Source of the DNA: an uncultured Prevotella sp.
GTDB taxonomy: Bacteria > Bacteroidota > Bacteroidia > Bacteroidales > Bacteroidaceae
NCBI GenBank assembly: GCA_945875635.1
Contig: CAMCLD010000020.1
Span: 1-37,151 of the forward strand
Direction: 5' to 3'
DNA length: 37,151 bases
The notes below the pieces were generated by a model that saw only the letters and a program-made list of their open reading frames with translations, searched no databases and was not told the origin of the DNA. Positions 25,781 through 33,088 of this stretch are shown piece by piece (position 1 is the stretch's first letter; every line of letters begins with the position of its first letter). The position numbers were made by a program, and so were the translations under genes.

Positions 25781-26604
25781 CGCTTCTGATATACTCTAAT
25801 CCAATCAAAACGTGTCTCATATGTCTTTGTAATATCCTGCTTCATATCATGTGCCCCGTCTCCGACACTTTGGTTCAGGAGAATATAGTAATAGTCATCA
25901 AATGTCCATTGGTGCCTTGCAAGTAGCCTCTTGTCATGCGACTTGTAATATACTCCTATACGTTGACCATCAACAAACCACGATACATAATCTGGTGTCC
26001 ACTCTATTGCATATACATGCCATTTCGTAATATCTACTTTATGGGTAAAGCTATTACGTTGCCCATGTCCCTTTTCTGTAATTGTCAACTCGGTATGTAT
26101 GTTATGGAAAGATTCTTTTTTCTTTCCGAACATTTCTACAATGTCAATTTCTCCATAAGGAACTTGAGATTTTCCTTTTCGTAAACGTCCCAACCAAACT
26201 GCAGGAAAATTTCCATCAATAAGATTAGTCTTCATCCTGACTTCAACTATGCCATATCGGAAAGCATATCGGTCTTTCGACCAAATGGCTCCTGTAAGCA
26301 TAGGTGCGGTATCGTTAGGTTCGATAGTATTTGGGATTGCCTTGCACACCAGATTTCCTTTGTCTATATAAACTACATCATGTGCATTGCTTATCCACCG
26401 ATTCCAAAGTCCGTTATATCTTATGCTTCTCGTCCATTTTGAGGAGTCAGGCTGTGAATCATTTGGAAGATTGAACTCGTCACTGAAAACAAGTTGATAA
26501 TTGTCCTTGTCGGGAATTTTTCCTTTCTTTTGAGGAGATTTCGCAAAAGACAATATTATCAACAGCACTATTGTAAAAACTACTATTACATTTATCCTTT
26601 TCAT
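25777..26604 (-). CDS. Glycoside hydrolase family 16 protein, membrane-anchored or secreted
   Basis: GH16 enzymes cut beta-1,3 or beta-1,4 glucans and galactans. From ATG 26604 the protein has 275 residues: an N-terminal hydrophobic segment (about 5-21), LVFSDEFNLP, and the active-site motif EIDIVE with Glu152, Asp154 and Glu157. Further features are WHVYAIEWTPDYVSWFVDG and a closing TRFDWIRVYQ. An ATG three codons upstream lies within the -7 box, so it was not used. Within a capsule locus it may trim or release the polymer; this is inferred from position only. Confidence 0.88.
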   Translation of the reverse strand: MKRINVIVVFTIVLLIILSFAKSPQKKGKIPDKDNYQLVFSDEFNLPNDSQPDSSKWTRSIRYNGLWNRWISNAHDVVYIDKGNLVCKAIPNTIEPNDTAPMLTGAIWSKDRYAFRYGIVEVRMKTNLIDGNFPAVWLGRLRKGKSQVPYGEIDIVEMFGKKKESFHNIHTELTITEKGHGQRNSFTHKVDITKWHVYAIEWTPDYVSWFVDGQRIGVYYKSHDKRLLARHQWTFDDYYYILLNQSVGDGAHDMKQDITKTYETRFDWIRVYQKR

Positions 26605-26609
26605 ATTAT

Positions 26610-26641
26610 ACAAAGATATCTATTTTCTATTGACCACACAA
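26610..26641 (-). promoter_or_regulatory. Promoter of GH16/TupA pair
   Basis: On the minus strand TATCTTTGT (26610-26618) follows TTG (26639-26641) by 20 nt. The start codon at 26604 is only five bases below the -7 box, so the transcript should have almost no leader. Confidence 0.65.
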
Positions 26642-26719
26642 CTCTTTACGTTCTTTTAACATTATTATGTGCTTATTTTGAGTGTTTTTTTTCAAAAAGA
26701 CCATTTAATGCAATATCAT

Positions 26720-26751
26720 TTGGGATTTAAGCATATTATTATTATCTTTGC
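26720..26751 (+). promoter_or_regulatory. Promoter of the GT2 gene
   Basis: TTG (26720-26722), a 20-nt spacer and TATCTTTGC (26743-26751). The start codon at 26772 leaves a predicted leader of about 14 nt. Confidence 0.7.
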
Positions 26752-26771
26752 ACACTGAAACGGAATTCAAA

Positions 26772-27590
26772 ATGACGGAAGGTCTCGTATCGGTAATTAT
26801 GCCAACGTACAATTCGAGCTGTTTCTTAGCCGATAGTATTGAAAGCATATTAAACCAAACATATAAAAAAATCGAATTGCTAATCACGGACGATTGCTCT
26901 TCGGATAAAAACACAATCAATCTCTTAAGAAAATATGAAAAAGAGGATGATCGTGTAAAAATAGTCTTCCTTCATGAGAACATGGGTCCTGGATATGCAA
27001 GAAATAATTCCATCGAAAGAGCAGAAGGACAATATATTGCTTTCTGTGACAGTGATGATAGGTGGAGAGAGGACAAGTTGGAATGCCAAATTGAGTTTAT
27101 GAAAAGAAACAACATTTCACTTTGCTGTTCTTCATATATTATTTGCGATGGAGATAATAAAGAGAAAGGAATTAATGTCGCTCCAAAAGTAATTAGCTTT
27201 AGCATGATGAAACGCGACAACAAAGTTGGTTGCCTGACAGCTGTTTATGACATTAAATTGTTGGGAAAGAAATATTTTATGCCTACTATACGCAAAAGGC
27301 AAGACTGGGCATTATTCCTCAGTATTATAAAAGATTGCAAAAAGGCCTATGGTATTCAAGAACCACTTGCATATTATAGACTTAGAGGAAATTCAGTTTC
27401 CAGTAATAAATTCTCTCTTATTAAGTATAATTTGATGGTCTATCGTCAAATATTAGGATTTAATGGTGTTAAATCCGCTTTGTATTTTACGATTTTGTTT
27501 CTTCCAACTTATTATATAAAGATTTGTAAAAGATATTTTGACAGCATCAATTATCTAAGGAAACGTTATCAAACAAAAATCGCTCATTGA
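26772..27590 (+). CDS. Glycosyltransferase family 2
   Basis: From ATG 26772 the protein has 272 residues and a GT-A fold. It has VSVIMPTYNSSCFLADSIESIL, LLITDDCSSD, GYARNNSIERAEGQYIAFCDSDDRW with the metal-binding Asp residues, and RKRQDWALFL with the likely catalytic Asp. The upstream ATG at 26748 overlaps the -7 box and is excluded. It is a monocistronic gene at the right edge of the capsule locus, A+T-rich like the flippase. From 27591 to 27808 no gene is seen. Confidence 0.9.
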   Translation: MTEGLVSVIMPTYNSSCFLADSIESILNQTYKKIELLITDDCSSDKNTINLLRKYEKEDDRVKIVFLHENMGPGYARNNSIERAEGQYIAFCDSDDRWREDKLECQIEFMKRNNISLCCSSYIICDGDNKEKGINVAPKVISFSMMKRDNKVGCLTAVYDIKLLGKKYFMPTIRKRQDWALFLSIIKDCKKAYGIQEPLAYYRLRGNSVSSNKFSLIKYNLMVYRQILGFNGVKSALYFTILFLPTYYIKICKRYFDSINYLRKRYQTKIAH

Positions 27591-27808
27591 ATGCCAAAGG
27601 TCGCTTGCTCTGATGGTTTTGTCTGTTTTTTCCGTTATTTTGCCTCTTAGCGTACCATCTTGCTTACCCTCTTCGTCTTGACAGTCTCGCTATGCCTTAG
27701 ACAAGCGGTTGCAATCCACATACATCTATACGAATTTGAAAGGAAATCGAATTAGTGTATAGTGAAATCAGGAAAAGGCACAAAAGAATCCTTTTAAGCG
27801 TTTGAAAT

Positions 27809-27917
27809 CTATGTTCACCACTGGTGGATGTACGTTTCGCACTGGTGGACGTACGTTTCACACTGGTGGACGTACGTTTCGCACTGGTGGACGTACGTTT
27901 CGCACTGGTGAACATAG
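27809..27917. repeat. 21-bp tandem array bounded by inverted repeats
   Basis: Five units beginning CACTGGTG start at 27819, 27840, 27861, 27882 and 27903, with a consensus interior GACGTACGTTTCG that contains the palindrome ACGTACGT. The array is bounded by CTATGTTCAC (27809-27818) and its exact inverse GTGAACATAG (27908-27917). The period is seven codons, so it reads as a Lys-Arg-Thr-Ser-Thr-Ser repeat on the minus strand, but no supported gene is there. Confidence 0.9.
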
Positions 27918-27925
27918 AATGAATT

Positions 27926-28101
27926 GCACTAACTTTAGATAAGTTAGGCTTCATCTCGGAATAAAAAATAAAAAAGTGAGTTTTTTATTTTGTTCTTCAC
28001 TCGATTTGCACTAACTTTGGATAAGTTAGGCTTCATCTCGGAATAAAAAATAAAAAAACGAGTTTTTTATTTTGTTCTTCACTCGATTTGCACTAACTTT
28101 G
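27926..28101 (+). repeat. 82-bp tandem promoter-hairpin modules upstream of tmRNA
   Basis: Two 82-bp units (27926-28007, 28008-28089) differ at three positions, and a 12-base third start follows. Each unit starts GCACTAACTTT, holds a -7-like box inside the inverted pair CTAACTT/AAGTTAG, then an A+T-only 11-bp hairpin ending in a T run, and a TTG placed as the -33 element for the next unit. Confidence 0.9.
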
Positions 28102-28102
28102 C
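28072..28102 (+). promoter_or_regulatory. Proximal promoter of ssrA
   Basis: TTG (28072-28074), a 19-nt spacer and TAACTTTGC (28094-28102). The same spacing is found one repeat unit upstream for TAACTTTGG at 28012-28020. Confidence 0.7.
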
Positions 28103-28155
28103 AAATGGAATGTGTTTCAGTTGCTTGAAATGCATACAGAAATCTCCATGACATT

Positions 28156-28553
28156 GGGGCTGTTTGGATTTGACAGCGGGATGGAATGGTACGTAAGCAC
28201 GCGGAGACTCGTCGGCTATCTCCATAATCATAGCGGGCAAAAATTTAATTGGCAACAATAGGTATGCTCTCGCTGCCTAATCGAAGTATAGTAGATTACT
28301 GGCTTTATCGCGTCACAAGGTGATGCGACGAGACACTGCTCCAAGGGTGTTGTCCCGAATCTGAGGATTAAGCGGTGCAGGAAAATCGGGAATAGGGTGC
28401 GTACGCCTCTGTGCGTATCTGAAAACTATTGAGGCTAAGGTTTCAGTTGGTGGTCCAGGTCTTGCTGAAACATGAAAACCGAAGGCTGGAATAAGCGTGT
28501 AGAAAGCGTATGGTTTCCCTGTTTGGACGCGGGTTCGACTCCCGCCAGCTCCA
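28156..28553 (+). ncRNA. ssrA: tmRNA (transfer-messenger RNA)
   Basis: tmRNA rescues stalled ribosomes and tags the unfinished protein for degradation. The 5' end GGGGCTGTTTGGATTTGACA and the 3' end with the T-arm GGGTTCGACTCCC are diagnostic. GGGGCTG pairs with CAGCTCC to form the acceptor stem (one G-U), and A28553 is the discriminator. CCA is not encoded. The tag frame runs from the resume codon GCG (28233) to TAA (28278-28280) and reads A-GKNLIGNNRYALAA, longer than the usual 10-11 residues but ending in the ALAA degron. The partner smpB is not in the window. Confidence 0.95.
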
Positions 28554-28603
28554 CTTTAAGAGTTGGATAGTATTTAGTACTATGGCTCTGCTACGCAAGT
28601 AGA

Positions 28604-28612
28604 TATCTTTGT
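28604..28612 (+). promoter_or_regulatory. Possible -7 box of the gene at 28622
   Basis: TATCTTTGT matches the -7 consensus and lies nine bases before the start codon. The -33 position is weak, so this is tentative. Confidence 0.35.
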
Positions 28613-28621
28613 TTTTAATTC

Positions 28622-29230
28622 ATGACAGACAATCCTTTAATCCGTGTCTTTTGCAGATTGTTAAGGTCTCCACGCACTATGGGGTTTGGAGTGCAGTCGC
28701 CGTGGGCATATCGTTTCGTCAGATATGTCGTGGCGGAACGACTTCCATATTATGCCTATGAAGTGTTGTCAAACAGGTTTCGTCATGATGACAAGTGTGA
28801 AGAGAGGCTTTTCCGCTTCTATTTCCGTCTGGCGAATTATTGCCAGCCTAATGCCATCGTTGATTTGTGTCATGAATCCAGAATGTTCGAGGAGTATGTA
28901 AAGGCTGGTTGCCGAAAAGTAAGGTTCGTGGGTAATGATGATTTGAAAGGGCGTTTGGCAAAAGGGGTGTTTGAAAGTATGCAGCATGTCATGCTTCGCT
29001 GCGATGCCTCAAGTGCTGACATATGTGGCAAGGACGCTCTTCTTGGAATGATGTCGGAGTCGTCTGTCTTGATAATGGAAGGTATCCATAAGTGCGGGAA
29101 GGCGTATGGATGCTGGCAGGAAATGGTGAACGACAATAGGGTAGGGGTTTCCTTTGACCTGTACAGCTGTGGTGTCTTGTTTTTCGATACTCAAAGACAC
29201 AAGCAGACGTTCAAGGTAAATATAATATGA
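28622..29230 (+). CDS. Conserved Bacteroidetes protein of unknown function, possibly methyltransferase-like
   Basis: The protein has 202 residues. The N-terminal SPRTMGFGVQSPWAYRFVRYVVAE is a conserved type of opening seen in Bacteroidetes proteins of this genomic context. The middle (AIVDLCHESRMFEEYVKAG, VRFVGNDD) and the end (VGVSFDLYSCGVLFFDTQRHKQ) have the alternating pattern of a Rossmann-like O-methyltransferase fold, but the glycine-rich SAM motif is not recognisable. It may therefore be a degenerate member. It lies directly upstream of the cobalamin adenosyltransferase gene, with a dispersed repeat between. Confidence 0.7.
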   Translation: MTDNPLIRVFCRLLRSPRTMGFGVQSPWAYRFVRYVVAERLPYYAYEVLSNRFRHDDKCEERLFRFYFRLANYCQPNAIVDLCHESRMFEEYVKAGCRKVRFVGNDDLKGRLAKGVFESMQHVMLRCDASSADICGKDALLGMMSESSVLIMEGIHKCGKAYGCWQEMVNDNRVGVSFDLYSCGVLFFDTQRHKQTFKVNII

Positions 29231-29235
29231 TTCAA

Positions 29236-29438
29236 GTTTACTTTTCCCTTCGGTCAGTGACCGTTGGTTCGCAAGTTACAAACTTGCTCAAAGGAGTTTC
29301 CTTGAGCTTTGCAAGAAAACAAGTTGACAAGTCAACAAATTGTTACACTTCTTGCTTGAGATTGGAAATGACCGGAAAAACTAATAACTATTTGACTTGT
29401 AAACTTGTCAACTGACAGCATGTCGGAGACATGAGAAA
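29236..29438. repeat. Dispersed structured repeat, copy 2
   Basis: It shares its left 43 bases with 9574-9616 and its right end (GACAGCATGTCG...) with copy 1. Its core 29322-29400 is in the opposite orientation to the core of copy 1. It starts five bases after a stop codon and ends 19 bases before the adenosyltransferase start, so it forms nearly the whole intergenic region. Confidence 0.85.
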
Positions 29439-29457
29439 CTTTAGAAATTTGAAAAAC

Positions 29458-29961
29458 ATGAAAATATCAACATGCAAGGGTGATGCCGGTATGACAAGCA
29501 CAGCATCGGGCGAGAGGGTTCGTAAGGATTCTCTTCAGATAGAAGTGTGTGGAGAGTTGGACGAGTTGTGTGCCTGCATTGGCTATCTTGTATCCATATC
29601 CAACGATAGTAGTGGTGTTGCAGATTCTCTCAGGGCCGTTCAGCGTAGGTTGCTTTCTATATGTGGTCTTATAAGCAGTGGCATGGATGGTTCAGACCCT
29701 GTGTGTGCCCAAGATTTGAAATGGCTTGAGGAATTCTCTGACAATTGTTTGTCAGGACAGACTCCTTTCGGTGGATTTGTCTTGCCCGGCGGCAGCGTGT
29801 CTGCTTCCTGGTGTCATGTGTGCCGTACTGTATGCCGTCGTGTGGAACGCCGCCTTGTGGAATACTCGTCTGTGCGGTTCCTTGCTCCTGACATACTGGC
29901 ATATATCAACCGTCTGTCAGATTTCCTCTTCCTTCTTGCACGCCATCTTGACAAGCAATGA
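29458..29961 (+). CDS. PduO-type ATP:cob(I)alamin adenosyltransferase
   Basis: The enzyme adds the adenosyl group to cobalamin. The 167-residue protein shows KGDAGMTS at the N-terminus, EVCGELDELCACIGYL, then the core motif FVLPGGSVSASWCHVCRTVCRRVER and the closing YINRLSDFLFLLAR, all typical of the PduO trimeric family. The ATG at 29431 in the same frame lies inside the dispersed repeat, so ATG 29458 was chosen. From 29962 to 30292 there is only a promoter and small hairpins. Confidence 0.9.
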   Translation: MKISTCKGDAGMTSTASGERVRKDSLQIEVCGELDELCACIGYLVSISNDSSGVADSLRAVQRRLLSICGLISSGMDGSDPVCAQDLKWLEEFSDNCLSGQTPFGGFVLPGGSVSASWCHVCRTVCRRVERRLVEYSSVRFLAPDILAYINRLSDFLFLLARHLDKQ

Positions 29962-30066
29962 GAAGACCATAAAAGCAATATGGTAAAATCCATCGTGACA
30001 GACTGTTTCTTCATCTACTTTTGGAAGATTTAATACCGCAAATGGCGGTAGTTGAAAAAGTTTTTA

Positions 30067-30075
30067 TAACTTTGC
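30067..30075 (+). promoter_or_regulatory. -7 box and structured leader of the regulator/kinase operon
   Basis: TAACTTTGC fits the -7 consensus; a TTG at standard spacing was not found. The roughly 240-nt leader that follows has small stems: AAGCG/CGCTT near 30125, AGAAG/CTTCT near 30185-30200 and CGTATT/AATACG at 30207-30224. Confidence 0.5.
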
Positions 30076-30292
30076 ATTGCCATATTGCCTTAATAGGCTC
30101 TTTTGACAGACATATTGAAGAAAGCGCATTTCGCTTATTCCTACTGCGTAAATTGGACACTTACGAAAGTAATATAGGGGTTAGAAGAAGGACGCTCTTC
30201 TTGGTACGTATTCGTTTTAATACGAAATACAGCCAAGCGGAGTTACCCATTCTACTTATCTGTATTACAAGGAGTCCAACCTTACGCAGCGG

Positions 30293-30320
30293 ATGAGAAG
30301 ATGAGAATATGAGAAGATGA
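30293..30320 (+). other. Ladder of three overlapping minigenes on an 8-bp repeat
   Basis: An 8-bp unit ATGAGAAG is repeated at 30293, 30301 (with one change), 30309 and, partly, 30317. It creates three tiny ORFs, ATG-AGA-AGA-TGA, ATG-AGA-ATA-TGA and ATG-AGA-AGA-TGA, each overlapping the next start as ATGA. The fourth ATG is the start of the gene at 30317. Confidence 0.7.
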
Positions 30321-30865
30321 GGTTTTCACCTTTTATAATAGATTTATTACGAGAGAAGTTGGGTCATGAGATCCGACTCTCTTGTGATTGTGATTTGCTG
30401 ACGCTCGACATAGAGTCTATGACGGGTGAGCATATTGGTGTCAACACCATGAAGCGACTTTTAGGGTTCATTGCTGACGAACGTACTCCTCGCATCTCAA
30501 CACTGAATATCATCGCCCGCTATCTTGGATATGCCGACTGGGAGTCATTACGATTGGAAGATGCAGCACACAGCAATTCTGTTTTCGACAATCGTGACGA
30601 ACTGTTGGCTTGTTCTATGGCGAGAGGTCAGAAACTTCTGATAACCTATTCTCCCAATCGCAAGTTGGTGATAGAGTATGTTGGTGATAACCATTTCCAG
30701 GTGATAGAGAGCCAGAATAGTAAATTATGCCAAGACGACCTGCTGACGCTCACACATATCGTCCGCCACTATCCGTTGCTCGTCTCTGAAGTGATTAGAG
30801 AGGGCAAGAGTCTTGGTGCTTTCACGGCAGGCAAAGCACAGGGTATAGACTTCAAACCGTTATAG
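30317..30865 (+). CDS. Regulator-like protein of unknown function, paired with a kinase
   Basis: The protein has 182 residues. The first 80 (IIDLLREKLGHEIRLSCDCD, IESMTGEHIGVNTMKRLLGF, TPRISTLNIIARYLGYADWESL) form a helical domain with a helix-turn-helix-like pattern that I recall in several Bacteroidetes proteins; it has no name I am sure of. The rest looks beta-rich (KLLITYSPNRKLVIEYVGDNHFQVIES). It ends seven bases before a Ser/Thr kinase gene, so the two are probably cotranscribed and coupled in function. Confidence 0.65.
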   Translation: MRFSPFIIDLLREKLGHEIRLSCDCDLLTLDIESMTGEHIGVNTMKRLLGFIADERTPRISTLNIIARYLGYADWESLRLEDAAHSNSVFDNRDELLACSMARGQKLLITYSPNRKLVIEYVGDNHFQVIESQNSKLCQDDLLTLTHIVRHYPLLVSEVIREGKSLGAFTAGKAQGIDFKPL

Positions 30866-30872
30866 CATACAC

Positions 30873-32216
30873 ATGGATAGCACTTCGTCGTTTTCCGAAA
30901 GTCTGCAGATGTTTCCACATGCCGAACGGCTGCAAGTAGGCGGCACCACCTGCGAGTGCTTCCTTGTTAAGATGTATGGCAAGTTGCACTTCTTGAAACG
31001 GCTTAAGCCTGAACTGCGTACCAATCCCCACTATGTTGCTGCCCTGCAAAAGGAGTTTGAGACAGGCTATCGCCTCGACCATCCCCACCTGGTACACTAT
31101 GCAGCCAAGACCGACGATGGCATCTTGATGGACTATGTCGATGGTGAGACGCTCAGCCGGTTTGTAAAACATCATCCCGACTACTTCCGCAATCGCAAGA
31201 ATGCCGACCGCTTCCTCCGTCAGCTGCTCAGCGTGGTGGGCTATCTGCACGAACACCAGGTAGTACACTTAGACCTGAAACCAGACAATATCCTGATAAC
31301 CCGCATAGACCATGATGTCGTGCTCGTTGACTTAGGCTATTGCTATACCGACAGCTATATCGACACGAAAGGTCGAACGGACAAATATGCCGCACCCGAA
31401 CAGATAGGCGGTTCGGCAAAGCCTGATGCCCGGACGGACATCTATGCCATTGGCCGCATACTTCAGACGCTACCCTGTGCCGATATATATAATAAGGTGA
31501 TACGTAGGTGTACGGCAACCAATCCCTCTATGCGCTATCAGCGGGTTGCCGATATTGATGTGGCAATCAGCAGAAGGCATCCTTACTGGTTGGTCGTTGC
31601 CATCATTATGGTGTGCATAGTGTTGTCAATCGTTTTCTTATGGCGAAATCCTTTCCAAAAGGCACTGGCTCCATCACATCAGCATAATGCCGATAAAGAC
31701 TCCGTGAATACAGTCTTTCCGATACAATCGTCAGACAATGAGGATTCTTCGTTCCATACGACCAAACTACCCATACCTCAAATGACCAGTAGCCAACGGT
31801 CAGTGAGTCCTCAGCCTCAACCAGAAGCCCATTCCTCAAAGCCAGAGCCTTCTGTTCCTAAACCCCATTCACCAAAGGCGGATCTTCCAGCTGCTGATAC
31901 ACCTTCCTCTTCCATTAGCTATACAGCAGTCGATGTTGCTCAGGTGCATCGTTTATTGGACGACGCCATTCGTCCCATTTACGAACAATACATGGGCTCA
32001 TATCGTAATGCCGATTATTACGCTATGAATCAGTCTGAGATGAAAGCATACGGTCTCCAGCATGTCGCATTCGGAGAAGCCTGTATGCGAAAATTTCAAG
32101 AATTATGGCAGAAGAACCAGCAAAGGTTCGACAAAGAACTCTTCTCCAATGAGTTCGAGAAGGTTCGCGAGTACTACGACAGTCAGACATTCCTGCAGTC
32201 TCGTAAGAAGCAGTAA
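30873..32216 (+). CDS. Transmembrane Ser/Thr protein kinase (Hanks type)
   Basis: The protein has 447 residues. The kinase domain covers about residues 15-230, with the likely ATP-binding Lys42 (LHFLKRLK), Glu in LQKEFETGYRLDHPHLV, catalytic loop HLDLKPDNIL (Asp134, Lys136, Asn139), DLG at 153-155 in place of DFG, and YAAPEQIGG. No clear glycine loop is seen, and the Arg before the catalytic Asp is Leu. A membrane helix (about 238-260) is followed by a Pro/Ser-rich linker and an extracytoplasmic helical domain of about 110 residues. This suggests a sensor that relays an envelope signal inward. Its partner is probably the protein encoded just upstream. Confidence 0.88.
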   Translation: MDSTSSFSESLQMFPHAERLQVGGTTCECFLVKMYGKLHFLKRLKPELRTNPHYVAALQKEFETGYRLDHPHLVHYAAKTDDGILMDYVDGETLSRFVKHHPDYFRNRKNADRFLRQLLSVVGYLHEHQVVHLDLKPDNILITRIDHDVVLVDLGYCYTDSYIDTKGRTDKYAAPEQIGGSAKPDARTDIYAIGRILQTLPCADIYNKVIRRCTATNPSMRYQRVADIDVAISRRHPYWLVVAIIMVCIVLSIVFLWRNPFQKALAPSHQHNADKDSVNTVFPIQSSDNEDSSFHTTKLPIPQMTSSQRSVSPQPQPEAHSSKPEPSVPKPHSPKADLPAADTPSSSISYTAVDVAQVHRLLDDAIRPIYEQYMGSYRNADYYAMNQSEMKAYGLQHVAFGEACMRKFQELWQKNQQRFDKELFSNEFEKVREYYDSQTFLQSRKKQ

Positions 32217-32250
32217 GGGCTCCGTCATTCCGAGTGGACGAAATGGATGA

Positions 32251-32281
32251 TTGCCTTTCGTAGCAAATATACTATTTTTGT
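32251..32281 (+). promoter_or_regulatory. Promoter of the small lipoprotein gene
   Basis: TTG (32251-32253), a 19-nt spacer and TATTTTTGT (32273-32281), 37 bases before the start codon. Confidence 0.55.
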
Positions 32282-32318
32282 TGCCGTTATTAAGTTTAAT
32301 GATTAAAAAAGCAACAAA

Positions 32319-32720
32319 ATGAAAAAACAATTCAAGACTTTATCCTTCTGCGTGAGTGTTTCGCTCCTATGTGCAAGTTGTACCGTTGGTTACATCAACA
32401 CCGACACGTTGAAGCAGAACTATGAGAAGAAAATCCATCACACGACGCTGCTCGGAAAAGTGCTTTTCAAGACCGACCAACGGAAGAAAGACACTTACGA
32501 CCATGTGCAGGTGTTCCTGAATGAGAACGAGGTGAATCGCGACTTCGAGGTGACGGCTTACGGTTCCTATACACCATTGATTCTGCCTCTCATTCGTCCA
32601 GAGCGTCCGCGCCTTGAGAGATACCTGTTATGGAAAGCCGCCCGCAAAGCCCGCAAACTCAATGCCGACGGCGTCATCATTGACAATAAAAATGATTTCC
32701 GAGTGATTAAGTTTAAGTAG
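32319..32720 (+). CDS. Probable small lipoprotein
   Basis: The protein has 133 residues. It starts with a basic region and a hydrophobic stretch ending in SLLCASC, an approximate lipobox with Cys21 as the likely lipidated residue. The mature part (KVLFKTDQRKKDTYDHVQVF, YLLWKAARKARKLNADGVIIDN) resembles small envelope proteins that carry a YbjQ/heavy-metal-type C-terminal strand, but I do not recognise the family. It lies after the membrane kinase and has its own promoter. Confidence 0.7.
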   Translation: MKKQFKTLSFCVSVSLLCASCTVGYINTDTLKQNYEKKIHHTTLLGKVLFKTDQRKKDTYDHVQVFLNENEVNRDFEVTAYGSYTPLILPLIRPERPRLERYLLWKAARKARKLNADGVIIDNKNDFRVIKFK

Positions 32721-32760
32721 GAGACATTTTACATGAATAAAGAAAAAGTCGCTCATATAT

Positions 32761-32792
32761 TTGCGTTTTTGAAAAATACTTTTTATATTTGC
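32761..32792 (+). promoter_or_regulatory. Promoter of the leader RNA/radical SAM operon
   Basis: TTG (32761-32763), a 20-nt spacer and TATATTTGC (32784-32792), about 300 bases before the first start codon at 33089. Confidence 0.65.
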
Positions 32793-32795
32793 AGT

Positions 32796-33030
32796 GCCGC
32801 ATATAATCTGCGGCAGACATAATTAGGAAGCGTTTAGCTATTCCGTATCTGTGAATCTCGACAACTCACTGAATTAATCGGACAAGCAAAAGACGCAACC
32901 TTAGGTTTGTATATATGTACCTATTTTACATATACAGCCCGAGGTGTGAGCGACTTTTCTTATTCATTAATTCGGGCAGTCGAGAGCCTACAGATAGAAT
33001 ACGTTAAGTAGGCTCACACTTTCTTTTTAT
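32796..33030 (+). ncRNA. Candidate structured leader RNA with terminator-like end
   Basis: Perfect pairings visible by eye are: hairpin 32796-32801/32809-32814 (GCCGCA/TGCGGC); stem 32856-32862/32979-32985 (TCTCGAC/GTCGAGA); stem 32871-32878/32966-32973 (GAATTAAT/ATTAATTC); hairpin 32912-32919/32927-32934; and hairpin 32984-32991/33008-33015 (GAGCCTAC/GTAGGCTC) shortly before the T-rich run TTTCTTTTT. A second pairing, 32944-32951/33012-33019 (GTGTGAGC/GCTCACAC), would compete with the last hairpin. The RNA may be a regulatory leader or a separate small RNA. No known family was identified. Confidence 0.55.
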
Positions 33031-33088
33031 GCCTTAACCTAATAACTTACAAGCACTGTTTGAGCCGAAGGTGCATAAACAGTATATT

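Noticed and set aside
27809..27917. Possible CRISPR array
   Set aside because: Units are contiguous 21-bp direct repeats with no unique spacers, and no cas genes are in the window.
27697..27954. Minus-strand ORF with repeated Lys-Arg-Thr-Ser-Thr-Ser units
   Set aside because: It is open because the 21-bp array has a period of seven codons; the flanks show no family, and it overlaps the repeat and the tmRNA promoter modules.
29431..29457. Upstream start for the cobalamin adenosyltransferase
   Set aside because: This ATG lies within the right-end hairpin of the dispersed repeat, and the residues it adds are not conserved in the PduO family.
30021..30296. ORF of 91 codons before the regulator gene
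   Set aside because: It spans the -7 box TAACTTTGC and the hairpin leader, and the translation has no recognisable domain.
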